Assembly (NCBI GenBank): GCA_947470515.1
Contig: CANITF010000003.1
Coordinates: forward strand, 1-64,000
Length of the DNA: 64,000 nt
Direction of reading: 5' to 3'
Source of the DNA: Flavobacteriales bacterium
GTDB taxonomy: Bacteria > Bacteroidota > Bacteroidia > Flavobacteriales_D > Crocinitomicaceae
Of this stretch, positions 1-9,117 are shown piece by piece. The stretch's first letter is position 1, and every line of letters starts with the position of its first letter. Under the pieces are notes generated by a model that saw only the letters and a list, made by a program, of their open reading frames with translations, had not been told where the DNA came from and did no database searches. The position numbers and the translations under genes are program-made.

Positions 1-49
1 ATCTGTGTAAATGAACCTAACAATTCAGTTAGCAAAAAAAATAAATCAT

Positions 50-57
50 TACATTTG
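50..57 (+). promoter_or_regulatory. Probable purL promoter, -7 box
   Basis: TACATTTG matches the Bacteroidota -7 consensus TAnnTTTG exactly and ends 18 bases before the purL ATG, giving a 5' leader of about a dozen bases. No clear TTG -33 element is seen at the expected spacing, so the call rests on the -7 box alone. Confidence 0.5.
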
Positions 58-75
58 TAACACATTAATTATTGT

Positions 76-2313
76 ATGGAAAGTACTTTGCAACAAGAAG
101 CAACATTGAATCAAGCAATCGATCTTGGTTTGCGTCAAGATGAGTTTGAAATGATTAAAAGGATTTTAGGTAGAACACCTAATTTTACTGAAACTGCGGT
201 TTATTCGGTGATGTGGTCGGAACACTGCTCATATAAAAATTCAATCGTTTGGTTAAAGACTTTGCCTAAAGATGGTCCACATATGCTTGTAAAAGCTGGA
301 GAAGAAAATGCTGGTATGGTTGATATCGGTGGTGGATTAGGATGTGTATTTAAAATCGAATCACATAATCACCCAAGTGCATTAGAACCTTATCAAGGAG
401 CTGCTACTGGTGTTGGCGGAATCAATAGAGATATTTTTACCATGGGTGCTAGACCAATTGCTCAGCTAAATTCTTTAAGATTTGGGAATATTGAAAATGA
501 TAGAACAAAATGGCTCGTTAAAGGTGTGACTAAAGGTATTGGAGATTACGGAAATGCTTTCGGAATTCCAATTGTTGGAGGGGAAGTTTTCTTTGACGAT
601 TCATATAATACGAATCCTCTAGTAAATGCCTTTTCAGCTGGAATTATAGATTCGAAAAAAGTTATTTCTGCAAAGGCTTCAGGACCAGGTAACCCAGTTT
701 TCATTGTTGGTTCTGCAACCGGTAAAGATGGAATTGCAGGTGCCGCTTTTGCATCAAAAGATATTACGGAAGATTCAGCAAATGATTTACCATCTGTTCA
801 AGTTGGTGATCCATTCATGGAGAAATTGTTATTGGAAGCAACGATGGAATTGGCTCAAACGGATGCTATTCGTGGAATGCAAGATATGGGTGCTGCTGGA
901 ATTACTTGTTCAACTTGTGAAATGAGTGCGGGTGGAAATGTTGGAATGGATATTCAGTTGGATTTAGTACCTACCAGACAAGAAAACATGCTTCCGTATG
1001 AGATTTTACTTTCTGAATCTCAGGAAAGAATGCTGGTTGTAGTAGCTAAAGGACAAGAAGATGTTGTAAAACGAATTTTTGATAAATGGGATTTACATGC
1101 TGAAGAAATTGGTGTAGTTACCGATTCTAATCGTGTTCGTTATTTCATGCACGGCGAAATGGTTGGAGATGTTCCTGCTGAATCGCTCGTTCTTGGAGGT
1201 GGAGCACCACAATATAAAAGAGAATACAAAGAACCTGCATATTATGAAGAGTTCAAGAAATTCAATATGGATGATGTGAAGCAACCTGAGGATTTGAAGG
1301 AAGTGGCATTTAAAATATTGCAATTACCAAATATCGCTTCGAAACGTTGGGTTTATGAGCAATATGATTCGATGGTTGGAACAAAAACAATGACTACCAA
1401 TCGTCCTTCAGATGCAGGAGTTGTAAATATAAAAGGAACGAATAAAGCGTTGGCAATGACGGTGGATTGTAATTCGCGGTATGTAAATGCTGATCCTGAG
1501 GTAGGAACAATGATTGCCGTTTCTGAAGCAGCAAGAAATATTGTTTGTTCTGGAGGTATTCCAAGTGCAATTACAAACTGCTTGAATTTCGGAAACCCAT
1601 ACAATCCAGAATCTTTCTGGCAATTCGTTGGCGCAATAAAAGGAATGTCAGCGGCTTGTTTAAAATTCGAAACACCCGTTACTGGAGGAAACGTTTCTTT
1701 TTACAATCAAACCGTAAAAGACGGTGTTGAAATTCCCGTTTTTCCAACTCCTACAATTGGTATGATTGGTATCTTAGAGGATAAAGATCGTATCATGACA
1801 CTTGATTTTAAATTAAAAGGAGATTTAATCTTTATTATTGGGGATTGTGTAAACGATATAGCATCGTCGGAATATTTGGCTACATATCATGGAATAAAAG
1901 CATCACCAGCGCCTCATTTTGATCTTGAAAAAGAATACGCAATGCAAAATATGGTGAAAGGGTTGATTCAAAATGAATTAATTAATGCGGCTCATGATGT
2001 TGCAGATGGTGGATTATATGTTACCTTAGTTGAAATGTCTTTCCCTCGAGAACTAGGTTTTGATATCGTAACTGATTCTGAAATTCGTGAAGATGCATTT
2101 CTATTTGGTGAAAGTCAAGGTAGAGTAGTTGTAACCGTAAATGAAGATCATGAAGAAGATTTTATCGAATTTATGATTGATTCTGGGGTAAGCTTTACTT
2201 TACTTGGTCATGTTACAAAAGGTAAAATGATGGTGGATGATGAACATTTCGGATTTGTGACAGAAGCGAAAGAATTATATAATAACGCTCTAGGGAAACT
2301 CCTTGAGAACTAA
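76..2313 (+). CDS. purL: Phosphoribosylformylglycinamidine synthase subunit PurL (short form)
   Basis: This enzyme makes formylglycinamidine ribonucleotide from FGAR, ATP and glutamine-derived ammonia, the fourth step of de novo purine synthesis, in the cytosol. The 745-residue product shows the family hallmarks WSEHCSYKNS near residue 50, KIESHNHPSA near 95, GGxGxGGxxRD-type glycine-rich ATP-binding segments, and the repeated AIRS-like halves (second half from about 435). No C-terminal glutamine amidotransferase domain is present, so this is the short form. By family knowledge it needs separate PurQ and PurS subunits, and neither is encoded in this window. It is the first gene of a closely spaced + strand run with DUF4290, murA and a thioredoxin. 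Confidence 0.96.
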   Translation: MESTLQQEATLNQAIDLGLRQDEFEMIKRILGRTPNFTETAVYSVMWSEHCSYKNSIVWLKTLPKDGPHMLVKAGEENAGMVDIGGGLGCVFKIESHNHPSALEPYQGAATGVGGINRDIFTMGARPIAQLNSLRFGNIENDRTKWLVKGVTKGIGDYGNAFGIPIVGGEVFFDDSYNTNPLVNAFSAGIIDSKKVISAKASGPGNPVFIVGSATGKDGIAGAAFASKDITEDSANDLPSVQVGDPFMEKLLLEATMELAQTDAIRGMQDMGAAGITCSTCEMSAGGNVGMDIQLDLVPTRQENMLPYEILLSESQERMLVVVAKGQEDVVKRIFDKWDLHAEEIGVVTDSNRVRYFMHGEMVGDVPAESLVLGGGAPQYKREYKEPAYYEEFKKFNMDDVKQPEDLKEVAFKILQLPNIASKRWVYEQYDSMVGTKTMTTNRPSDAGVVNIKGTNKALAMTVDCNSRYVNADPEVGTMIAVSEAARNIVCSGGIPSAITNCLNFGNPYNPESFWQFVGAIKGMSAACLKFETPVTGGNVSFYNQTVKDGVEIPVFPTPTIGMIGILEDKDRIMTLDFKLKGDLIFIIGDCVNDIASSEYLATYHGIKASPAPHFDLEKEYAMQNMVKGLIQNELINAAHDVADGGLYVTLVEMSFPRELGFDIVTDSEIREDAFLFGESQGRVVVTVNEDHEEDFIEFMIDSGVSFTLLGHVTKGKMMVDDEHFGFVTEAKELYNNALGKLLEN

Positions 2314-2347
2314 TAATTCGGAATTCGGAATTCAGAATTCGGAATCA
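2314..2347. repeat. Low-complexity AATTCGGAATTC spacer
   Basis: Immediately after the purL stop the spacer repeats the 6-base word GAATTC/AATTCG four times, giving a self-complementary tract. Similar word-built spacers lie at 9061-9104, 16512-16570, 21893-21933 and 53205-53256, so this looks like one member of a dispersed intergenic family and not a unique regulatory site. Confidence 0.6.
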
Positions 2348-2363
2348 AATTTTTAATTTGAAA

Positions 2364-3014
2364 ATGGAATACAATACAACAAGAGGTAAATTAATCCTTC
2401 CTGAATATGGACGCAACGTGCAAAACATGATTGCACATGCTATGGAGATTGAAGATAAAGACGAAAGAAATCGTGCTGCTCAGGCTATTATTGAGGTAAT
2501 GGGTCAATTGAATCCGCATTTGCGGGATGTTGATGATTTTCGTCACAAATTGTGGACACACTTATTTGTAATGTCTGATTTCATGCTGGACGTTGATTCG
2601 CCTTATGAAATTCCAAAACCTGAAGCATTAAAGGAGCGTCCTGAAATAATGGATTATCCTAAAAGTAATATTCGTTTTGGACATTATGGGAGTTATACAC
2701 AGCGCATTTTAGAAGGCGCAAAAGATGTAACTGATGAAAAAGAACGTGAGTATTTGAAAACGACCATGGCTAATTTCATGAAAAAACAGTTTTTGGAGCA
2801 CAATAACGACGCGGTTGAAAACAATGTAATTGCTCAACAACTAAAGGAACTTTCAAAAGGAGAATTGATTCTTGAAAATCCAGATGAGTTGATGAATACA
2901 AATACGATTTTGCGAAACATGAATATTGGTCCGAATCAGAACCAAAATAATAAAAATCGAGGTAAATCGAATTTCAAGCAAAAAAATCAGAAAAAACCCT
3001 TTAAAAAACAATAA
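2364..3014 (+). CDS. DUF4290 domain protein
   Basis: The product has 216 residues and matches the DUF4290 family, a protein found across Bacteroidota whose function is not established. The N-terminal 180 residues are acidic and largely helical (YNTTRGKLILPEYGRN start, RDVDDFRHKLWTHLF near 60). The last 30 residues are a basic, Asn/Lys/Gln-rich tail (NQNQNNKNRGKSNFKQ), which suggests binding to nucleic acid or another acidic partner; that is inference. I take the ATG at 2364 and not an in-frame TTG two codons upstream because family members begin MEYNT or similar. Its stop lies two bases before murA, so the two are almost certainly co-transcribed. Confidence 0.85.
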   Translation: MEYNTTRGKLILPEYGRNVQNMIAHAMEIEDKDERNRAAQAIIEVMGQLNPHLRDVDDFRHKLWTHLFVMSDFMLDVDSPYEIPKPEALKERPEIMDYPKSNIRFGHYGSYTQRILEGAKDVTDEKEREYLKTTMANFMKKQFLEHNNDAVENNVIAQQLKELSKGELILENPDELMNTNTILRNMNIGPNQNQNNKNRGKSNFKQKNQKKPFKKQ

Positions 3015-3016
3015 AC

Positions 3017-4324
3017 ATGGCTTCTTTTGAAATTTACGGTGGTAAACCGCTAAAAGGCGAATTGATTCCTCAAGGTGCAAAAAATGAAGCATTACAAGTT
3101 TTGTGTGCACCGTTACTTACTGCTGAAAAAGTTACGATTTCAAATGTCCCAGATATAATTGATGTAAACAAATTAATCAGTTTGCTTCAAACAATGGGCG
3201 TTAAAATAGAAAAAGTTGAAAAAGGAACATTTATTTTTCAAGCGAAAGAAATAGATCTTGCTTATCTAGAAACGGAAGATTTCAAACAAAGAGCGGGTTC
3301 TTTGCGAGGTTCAATCATGATTGTTGGACCATTGTTAGCACGTTTCGGAAAAGGATTTATCCCAAAACCAGGGGGAGATAAAATTGGTAGAAGAAGATTA
3401 GATACGCATTTTGAAGGTTTCACTATGCTAGGTGCAAAATTCAACTACGATGCTGGGGAACATTTCTATTCTATTGAAGCTAAAAAATTAAAGGGAGCTT
3501 ATATTCACCTTGATGAAGCTTCTGTAACAGGAACGGCAAATGTTCTAATGGCAGCTGTGATGGCTGAAGGACATACAACAATTTATAATGCAGCATGTGA
3601 ACCGTATCTTCAGCAATTGTGTAAAATGTTGAATTCAATGGGCGCTAATATTAGTGGAATTGGTTCTAATATGTTACAAATTGAAGGTGTTAAAAATTTG
3701 GGTGGTTGCTTTCATCGAATTTTACCTGATATGATTGAAATTGGTAGTTTTATTGGTTTGGCAGCGATGACGAAATCAGAAATAACTATTAAAGACGTTA
3801 GCTGGGATAATTTAGGAGTGATTCCAAATGTATTTAGAAAATTAGGAATTAAACTGGAACGTCGTGGAGATGATATATTTGTTCCTGCTCAAGATAGTTA
3901 TGAAATTGACACCTTTATTGATGGGTCAATCTTAACAATTGCTGATGCACCTTGGCCAGGATTTACGCCTGATTTATTATCAATTATTTTAGTGGTTGCA
4001 ACGCAAGCAAAAGGATCTGTTTTGATTCATCAAAAAATGTTTGAATCACGTCTGTTTTTCGTTGATAAATTAATAGATATGGGAGCGCAAATCATTTTAT
4101 GTGATCCACACAGAGCAACAGTTATCGGATTAAATAATGAACACACTTTGAAGGGTATCCAAATGACTTCTCCTGATATTAGAGCAGGTGTATCTTTATT
4201 GATTGCTGCTTTATCGGCAAAAGGTAAAAGTGTTATTCATAACATAGAGCAAATTGATCGTGGGTACCAGGATATTGAGATTAGATTAAACAATATTGGT
4301 GCGGATATCAGAAGAATTGGTTAG
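3017..4324 (+). CDS. murA: UDP-N-acetylglucosamine 1-carboxyvinyltransferase MurA, Asp-type active site
   Basis: MurA transfers enolpyruvate from PEP to UDP-GlcNAc, the first committed step of peptidoglycan synthesis. The 435-residue length is normal and the EPSP-synthase-like fold motifs are intact (GAKNEALQ near 20, RGSIMIVGPLLARFG near 97, SVTGTANVLMA near 175, DIRAGVSLLIAAL near 395). The mobile active-site loop reads PGGDKIGRRR, so the residue aligned with the usual catalytic Cys (Cys115 in E. coli) is Asp121. That substitution is known from mycobacterial and chlamydial MurA, where it removes covalent attack by fosfomycin. Intrinsic fosfomycin tolerance of this enzyme is therefore inferred. 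The gene sits two bases after DUF4290. Confidence 0.96.
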   Translation: MASFEIYGGKPLKGELIPQGAKNEALQVLCAPLLTAEKVTISNVPDIIDVNKLISLLQTMGVKIEKVEKGTFIFQAKEIDLAYLETEDFKQRAGSLRGSIMIVGPLLARFGKGFIPKPGGDKIGRRRLDTHFEGFTMLGAKFNYDAGEHFYSIEAKKLKGAYIHLDEASVTGTANVLMAAVMAEGHTTIYNAACEPYLQQLCKMLNSMGANISGIGSNMLQIEGVKNLGGCFHRILPDMIEIGSFIGLAAMTKSEITIKDVSWDNLGVIPNVFRKLGIKLERRGDDIFVPAQDSYEIDTFIDGSILTIADAPWPGFTPDLLSIILVVATQAKGSVLIHQKMFESRLFFVDKLIDMGAQIILCDPHRATVIGLNNEHTLKGIQMTSPDIRAGVSLLIAALSAKGKSVIHNIEQIDRGYQDIEIRLNNIGADIRRIG

Positions 4325-4343
4325 AACATTAAAAATTGATTAG

Positions 4344-4862
4344 ATGAAAAAGATAGTTTTTGCTTGTTTATTGATCCTTGGATTAGGAACTGCTTTTATT
4401 CCAAGAAAAGAAATTTCACAAGGTATAGAAGTGAACTCAAAAGCACCAAATATTGTTCTTGTAAGTCCTCAAGGTAAAACAATCAAACTATCGAAGTTGA
4501 AAGGCAAAGTTGTATTAATCGACTTTTGGGCATCTTGGTGTGGACCTTGTCGTAAAGAAAATCCAAGCGTTGTTGAGGCATATAACAAATATAAATCATC
4601 TAAGTTCAAAAATGCGAATGGCTTTGAAGTTTACAGCGTTTCTCTTGATAAAAATGAAGACGCATGGAAGAAGGCTATTGCAGATGATAAGTTAATTTGG
4701 AAATACCACGGTTGGGATAAAGATGGTGCTGTTTCTCAATTATATCAAGTTTATTCAATTCCTTCTGGTTTCTTAGTAGACGGAGAAGGAAACATCGTTG
4801 CTAAAGGTCAAGAATTAAGAGGTATTGGTTTACACCTTGCTTTGGATAAATTGTTGAAATAA
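4344..4862 (+). CDS. TlpA-like thioredoxin-fold protein, exported
   Basis: This is a 172-residue TlpA/ResA-like thiol-disulfide protein. An N-terminal signal segment (KKIVFACLLILGLGTAF) is followed by a thioredoxin fold with the redox motif WASWCGPCRKE at about residues 67-77 and a cis-Pro segment, YSIPSGFLVD, near 143. It probably works in the periplasm, reducing or isomerising disulfides or supporting cytochrome maturation; the client is unknown. The ATG lies 19 bases after the murA stop, so it may be the last gene of the purL-DUF4290-murA transcript. No good terminator hairpin is visible between it and the convergent T9SS gene. Confidence 0.88.
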   Translation: MKKIVFACLLILGLGTAFIPRKEISQGIEVNSKAPNIVLVSPQGKTIKLSKLKGKVVLIDFWASWCGPCRKENPSVVEAYNKYKSSKFKNANGFEVYSVSLDKNEDAWKKAIADDKLIWKYHGWDKDGAVSQLYQVYSIPSGFLVDGEGNIVAKGQELRGIGLHLALDKLLK

Positions 4863-4891
4863 AAAAATTTAGACATTCCAACAAACAAATC

Positions 4892-7738
4892 CTACCTAGT
4901 AATAATAACCTTTTCCATTGACATAAATAAAGGTGTTTGAACCCGTAAAACATACATCCCGGAACTCAATTCCTTTATACGGATTATTTTCTCCTTACCC
5001 GACAGGACTACTTTTCCAAATTGATCAATCAACTCGTAGTGCACATCACCCTCTATGTTCAGTGTAAGGAACTCGTCTGCCGGATTTGGGTAAAAGCCCC
5101 ATGCGATATCAGACGATTCAAGAAGGGATAGGGTATGAATATAAACGGAATCCTGATGAACACAGCCATTCGAGTCTGCAACAGTGGCGGTGTACCATCC
5201 GTTACTCAGGTAAACAGCTAAAGGACCGTTTTGACTATTTGGATCGTTCCAAACAATTGTATATGGAACAGTTCCTCCGTTCACTTCAATTTCTGCCATT
5301 CCATCCAAAGAACCTAGACCACTTTCGATAGTTGGAGTAATCAAGGAAGTTAATACGCTAGGTTCCGTGACCGTATATATCGTGCTTGAACTAGTGCAAG
5401 CGTTTTGATCACTAACACTAATTGTGTAAATTCCGGGACTTAATCCTTCATAAAGGAATGCGCTACTATCGATTCCGTTAAGTGTGTAAATAAAATCAGG
5501 TGTTCCTCCAATTGCGCTAATTTCAATAGAACCATCATTGTCCCCTGGACAAGTAACATTGCTTGATGTGAAAAGAGCAAGTAATGAATCCGGCTGGGTA
5601 ACGGTAAATGTTAGTTGTTGTGAGCAAGGACGATTGTCGCTAATAGTTACATCGTATTCCCCTGCTGCAAGACCATTAATTTCATTCGTGCTTTCACCTG
5701 TTGACCAAACATAACTTGCCGTGAACAGTGGATTTGGTGTGATAGAAATCATTCCACTGGCATTTCCATTACAGGAAAGGTGGGTAACAACTGTATCTGT
5801 AAATAGTGCAGGAGACTCAGGAATATTAACCGAATCAACTATCACACAACCATCTAAACGCGTTATCGTAACATAATTATAACCACTCGCTGCTTGTGTG
5901 TTCTGTGCAATTGTAACTCCATTATCCCATGAAAAAGTACAGCCACTGAACATACATACACAACCCGTTGAATTCACTGTGACCATTCCGTTATTTCCTC
6001 CGGGACAGGTTGGAGCCTGAATGCCACCAAAACTAATAATATACGGATCTTGCAAAATGATATTACGCTCTTCGTAACATCCCAGAGAATTTGTAACCCG
6101 AACACTATACGCTCCTGCCGGTATATTGCTAATTGTTTGACCTACTTCACCAGTTGACCAGAGGAACGTATGCGGATCGTTTGCACCATTTACAAAAATA
6201 GTAAGAGAACCATCCGACAAACCGTTACAGAATGGGGAATCTAAGTTTACTCCTGTTACAACACTTCCCATTCCACAGTTGACCGGAGAATAATTGTAGA
6301 TTCCATCGTAATCCGTTCCGATATAACTTCCCCAAGCAATTCCTGCGTTTGGAATGACGGACGCAGTTTCAAAGCGGTGTAAATAGAATCCTTGCCATCC
6401 CATCGGGTTAGTGCTGTCCTTTTTTACTGCGTAAACAATATCCAGTAATCCATTGTTATCTATGTCCGTAATTAAAGGGGTAGAACCAATATTTGTTCCG
6501 GCCATATTCGTGGATATTTGAGATAAAGTGTTGTTTTGAAAATCCAGGGACTGTAGTTTGTGATGAAAATGCCCGCTCTCAAAATAATTCAGGGAAATAA
6601 TTGCTTCGTCTCTTCCATCATTGTTTAGATCCACCGCATTAGCAGATGCAAAGTGAAGCGCTCCTAAACTATCCATGAACTGAATACTTCCATCCGTTCC
6701 ATCCAACATTATCTGGTAATAATCCGTGTAACTTGTAAGAGTTCCTTTAAACATTACCAAAAATACATCCGGAGTGAGATCGCCGCTAAAGTTACCAATT
6801 ACGGCTTCTGCACTGGATTCGGCACCGATAATTGTTCTTGACCAAGTTGTTGTCAGTGTGCTTCCCTTAACCTTGTAAATAGTGCCACCAAAACCTTGAA
6901 TTATCACATCGTAACTATTACCGGTTGGAGCTTTATGAACAGCAGCTGGCGCTATAAAACCTCTAGTCGCATGCGTTGCCAGTTGAACGGAATTAACTAA
7001 GGTATTATTCAAGAGTTCACTCAGGGGAACCGCGTAAAAAGAACCACCCATGGATTCGCCACCAGTTCCGTATAATATCCAAAGGGTTCCGTCTCCTTGC
7101 AGGTCAATAACCAGTGGAGAACAATATGTTTCCGCACTATCGGGCACAACAGCCATGGAAATCAAATCCCCGGTAAGTGAACTAACAACCATTAGATGTC
7201 CGGGCGGCCTATTTGTATCCCAAAGTGGTAAACTGTGGTCGCCACCATTTGCAACTAAGAGATCAGGAAGTAAGTCGCCATCCGAATCAGGGATGAACTG
7301 AGCACTATAAAAATTATAAAGACCGATATCATTCGGATTTCCAGGATCAGTATAATATTCCCAAATTAGTGAACCGTTTGCACCATTGATTGCATAAAAT
7401 TGCGCATCTCGCCCACCTATAAAAATATCGGGAATTCCATCCATGTTAATATCCTGAAAAATTGCACTGGTAAAAATCTCATTTGGTGCAGACCGTTGCC
7501 AAAGAAGTGAACCGTCGAGGCCATTAAATGCCATGATACCATTATCTGCAAATTCACCATCCGTTCCTCCGCCAATCACTATATCCAGAACACCATCGTT
7601 ATTCAGGTCAGCACATCGCGGAGAAGAAAGGGTAGGAACGGAGTCGGTATAATTTTGCCAAACCTGCGCTTGAGCCAGAATTCCCGAAGGTAGTGCAAGT
7701 GTAAAATTGAAAAATACAAGGTAAAAATACTTCATCAT
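4892..7738 (-). CDS. T9SS-exported surface protein with FG-GAP/VCBS and SprB-type repeats
   Basis: The 948-residue product has a signal peptide (residues 1-22). About 400 residues of FG-GAP/VCBS-type repeats follow, with recurring DxNxDGxxD calcium-binding loops (DLNNDGVLD, DINMDGIPD, DLNNDGRDE, DIDNNGLLD). From about 485 to 865 there are SprB-like repeats of the form CxGxxDGSIxIxxxGGxxxxxYxW. The last 75 residues form a type A T9SS sorting domain (FYPNPADEFLTLNIEG to the end). It should cross the outer membrane through T9SS and be anchored or released. SprB-like repeats in known proteins are linked to gliding adhesins, but the role here is not shown. Its base composition is richer than its neighbours: 31 of 60 bases at 5041-5100 are G or C, against 21 of 60 at 121-180 in purL. 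Confidence 0.9.
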   Translation of the reverse strand: MMKYFYLVFFNFTLALPSGILAQAQVWQNYTDSVPTLSSPRCADLNNDGVLDIVIGGGTDGEFADNGIMAFNGLDGSLLWQRSAPNEIFTSAIFQDINMDGIPDIFIGGRDAQFYAINGANGSLIWEYYTDPGNPNDIGLYNFYSAQFIPDSDGDLLPDLLVANGGDHSLPLWDTNRPPGHLMVVSSLTGDLISMAVVPDSAETYCSPLVIDLQGDGTLWILYGTGGESMGGSFYAVPLSELLNNTLVNSVQLATHATRGFIAPAAVHKAPTGNSYDVIIQGFGGTIYKVKGSTLTTTWSRTIIGAESSAEAVIGNFSGDLTPDVFLVMFKGTLTSYTDYYQIMLDGTDGSIQFMDSLGALHFASANAVDLNNDGRDEAIISLNYFESGHFHHKLQSLDFQNNTLSQISTNMAGTNIGSTPLITDIDNNGLLDIVYAVKKDSTNPMGWQGFYLHRFETASVIPNAGIAWGSYIGTDYDGIYNYSPVNCGMGSVVTGVNLDSPFCNGLSDGSLTIFVNGANDPHTFLWSTGEVGQTISNIPAGAYSVRVTNSLGCYEERNIILQDPYIISFGGIQAPTCPGGNNGMVTVNSTGCVCMFSGCTFSWDNGVTIAQNTQAASGYNYVTITRLDGCVIVDSVNIPESPALFTDTVVTHLSCNGNASGMISITPNPLFTASYVWSTGESTNEINGLAAGEYDVTISDNRPCSQQLTFTVTQPDSLLALFTSSNVTCPGDNDGSIEISAIGGTPDFIYTLNGIDSSAFLYEGLSPGIYTISVSDQNACTSSSTIYTVTEPSVLTSLITPTIESGLGSLDGMAEIEVNGGTVPYTIVWNDPNSQNGPLAVYLSNGWYTATVADSNGCVHQDSVYIHTLSLLESSDIAWGFYPNPADEFLTLNIEGDVHYELIDQFGKVVLSGKEKIIRIKELSSGMYVLRVQTPLFMSMEKVIITR

Positions 7739-7861
7739 ATCGTGGGTAAAATTAAGATGTTGCGCAATTTACAAATAAATATTTTAATAAAAATAGGTGA
7801 TAAAAAGTGGATGGTAAGTTAGGGAAGAGTTTGCGGATTCGGGAATTTACACTTCAATTAT

Positions 7862-7945
7862 TTATTTCATAAAAACTTGAATAGATTCTGCAGCTAGAAT
7901 ACCGATAATTATCGAACCCCAATTTACACCTCCATCTAATCCCAT
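7862..7945 (-). CDS. Possible 27-residue hydrophobic small protein
   Basis: An ATG-started frame of 27 codons encodes MGLDGGVNWG then SIIIGILAAESIQVFMK, which would form one short membrane-spanning helix. The frame is preceded directly by a stop codon and has no strong ribosome binding site. It could be a real small membrane protein of the kind usually missed by gene finders, a decayed end of a membrane protein gene, or chance. I recognise no family. Confidence 0.22.
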   Translation of the reverse strand: MGLDGGVNWGSIIIGILAAESIQVFMK

Positions 7946-8055
7946 TCATGTATTTCTCTAATTAATGTCTTTTATTCTAGTAATTTCCGATTCTATCTCT
8001 TTTGGCGATGCAATTTCACCATTAACAATTTATACTTTATAATTCATAATTCCCG

Positions 8056-8063
8056 TACATTTG
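8056..8063 (+). promoter_or_regulatory. Candidate dusB -7 box, very close to start
   Basis: TACATTTG matches the TAnnTTTG consensus and ends only four bases before the dusB ATG. If it is used, transcription would begin at or next to the start codon, giving a leaderless message. No TTG is seen at -33 spacing. Confidence 0.35.
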
Positions 8064-8067
8064 CACC

Positions 8068-9060
8068 ATGGTAAAAATTCGTAACATAGAATTAGGTGAA
8101 TTTCCACTTTTACTTGCACCAATGGAAGATGTAAGTGACCCGCCATTTCGTGCGCTTTGTAAAAAGTATGGAGCCGATTTAATGTATACGGAATTTATTT
8201 CTTCTGAAGGATTGATTCGTGATGCCGCAAAAAGCGTTCAAAAGCTTGATATTTATGAATATGAGCGGCCTGTTGGAATTCAAATCTTTGGGTATGACAT
8301 TGAAAGTATGCGCGAAGCAACCCGAATAATTGAAAGAACAAATCCAGATATTATTGATATAAATTTTGGTTGTCCAGTAAAAAAGGTGACGTGTAAAGGA
8401 GCTGGAGCAGGGATGTTGCAAAATATTCCGAAGTTGATTCAGATGACAGACGCAATCGTGAAGGAGACGAATTTGCCAGTTACGATTAAAACACGCTTGG
8501 GTTGGGATGAGCAATCAAAATTTGTGGTGAGTACTTCTGAACAATTGCAAGATGTTGGTGTTGAAGCAATTTCGATTCACGGCCGTACAAGAGTTCAATT
8601 ATACAAAGGCGATGCTGATTGGACGCTAATAGGTGAAGTGAAAAATAATCCACGAATGAAAATTCCGATTTTCGGCAATGGAGATATTGATACACCCGAA
8701 AAGGCATTGGAATATAGAAACCGATACGGAATCGATGGAATAATGATTGGCCGTGCGAGTATTGGTTATCCATGGATTTTCAATGAAGTAAAACATTTCA
8801 TGAATACAGGGACACATTTGGCTCCTCCAGGAATTAAAGAGCGAGTAGAAGCAGCAAGAGAACATCTTCAAATGAGTGTGAATTGGAAAGGTGAAGGATT
8901 AGGAATCGCTGAGATGAAAAGACATTACACCAATTATTTTAAAGGAATTGCACATTTCAAAGACTATCGGTTGAAATTAGTTACCTCCTTCCAATTGAAT
9001 GAAATTATGGATATTTTGAATTATATCGCTGAGCACGAAAATGAATTCGAATTTGCTTGA
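8068..9060 (+). CDS. dusB: tRNA-dihydrouridine synthase, DusB type
   Basis: This flavoenzyme reduces specific uridines in the tRNA D-loop to dihydrouridine using NAD(P)H. The 330-residue length is typical. The FMN barrel opens with PLLLAPMEDVSDPPFR (residues 14-29). The catalytic cysteine lies in DINFGCPVKKVTCKGAG near 100, with later FMN-phosphate contacts in IFGNGDI and MIGRASIGYPWIF. The C-terminal helical domain is complete. Later Met codons would remove the first barrel strand, so the start at 8068 is kept even though a -7 box sits almost on it. It stands alone between a divergent T9SS gene and paaZ, separated from paaZ by a low-complexity spacer. Confidence 0.94.
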   Translation: MVKIRNIELGEFPLLLAPMEDVSDPPFRALCKKYGADLMYTEFISSEGLIRDAAKSVQKLDIYEYERPVGIQIFGYDIESMREATRIIERTNPDIIDINFGCPVKKVTCKGAGAGMLQNIPKLIQMTDAIVKETNLPVTIKTRLGWDEQSKFVVSTSEQLQDVGVEAISIHGRTRVQLYKGDADWTLIGEVKNNPRMKIPIFGNGDIDTPEKALEYRNRYGIDGIMIGRASIGYPWIFNEVKHFMNTGTHLAPPGIKERVEAAREHLQMSVNWKGEGLGIAEMKRHYTNYFKGIAHFKDYRLKLVTSFQLNEIMDILNYIAEHENEFEFA

Positions 9061-9104
9061 TATACAATTCATCATTTGTAATTCATAATTTATAATTTAG
9101 ACAT
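9061..9104. repeat. Low-complexity AATTCAT/TAATTTATAATTT spacer
   Basis: The dusB-paaZ gap is made of repeated AATTCAT and TAATTTATAATTT words, like the spacer just before dusB (8021-8055). It appears to belong to the dispersed word-built spacer family of this genome. Confidence 0.45.
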
Positions 9105-9117
9105 CAAAATAAATTTT

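Larger units (their letters stand above)
7739..8067. other. Intergenic region between T9SS gene and dusB
   Basis: These 329 bases separate two divergent genes and must hold both promoters. I see a candidate -7 box for dusB at 8056-8063, a low-complexity AATT-rich spacer at about 8021-8055, and one short minus-strand open frame (7862-7945, listed separately). No terminator hairpin or RNA gene was recognised. Confidence 0.6.

Noticed and set aside
1093-1604. Minus-strand open frames inside purL and similar shadow frames elsewhere
   Set aside because: They overlap a well-identified gene, show no family motifs and no start signals.
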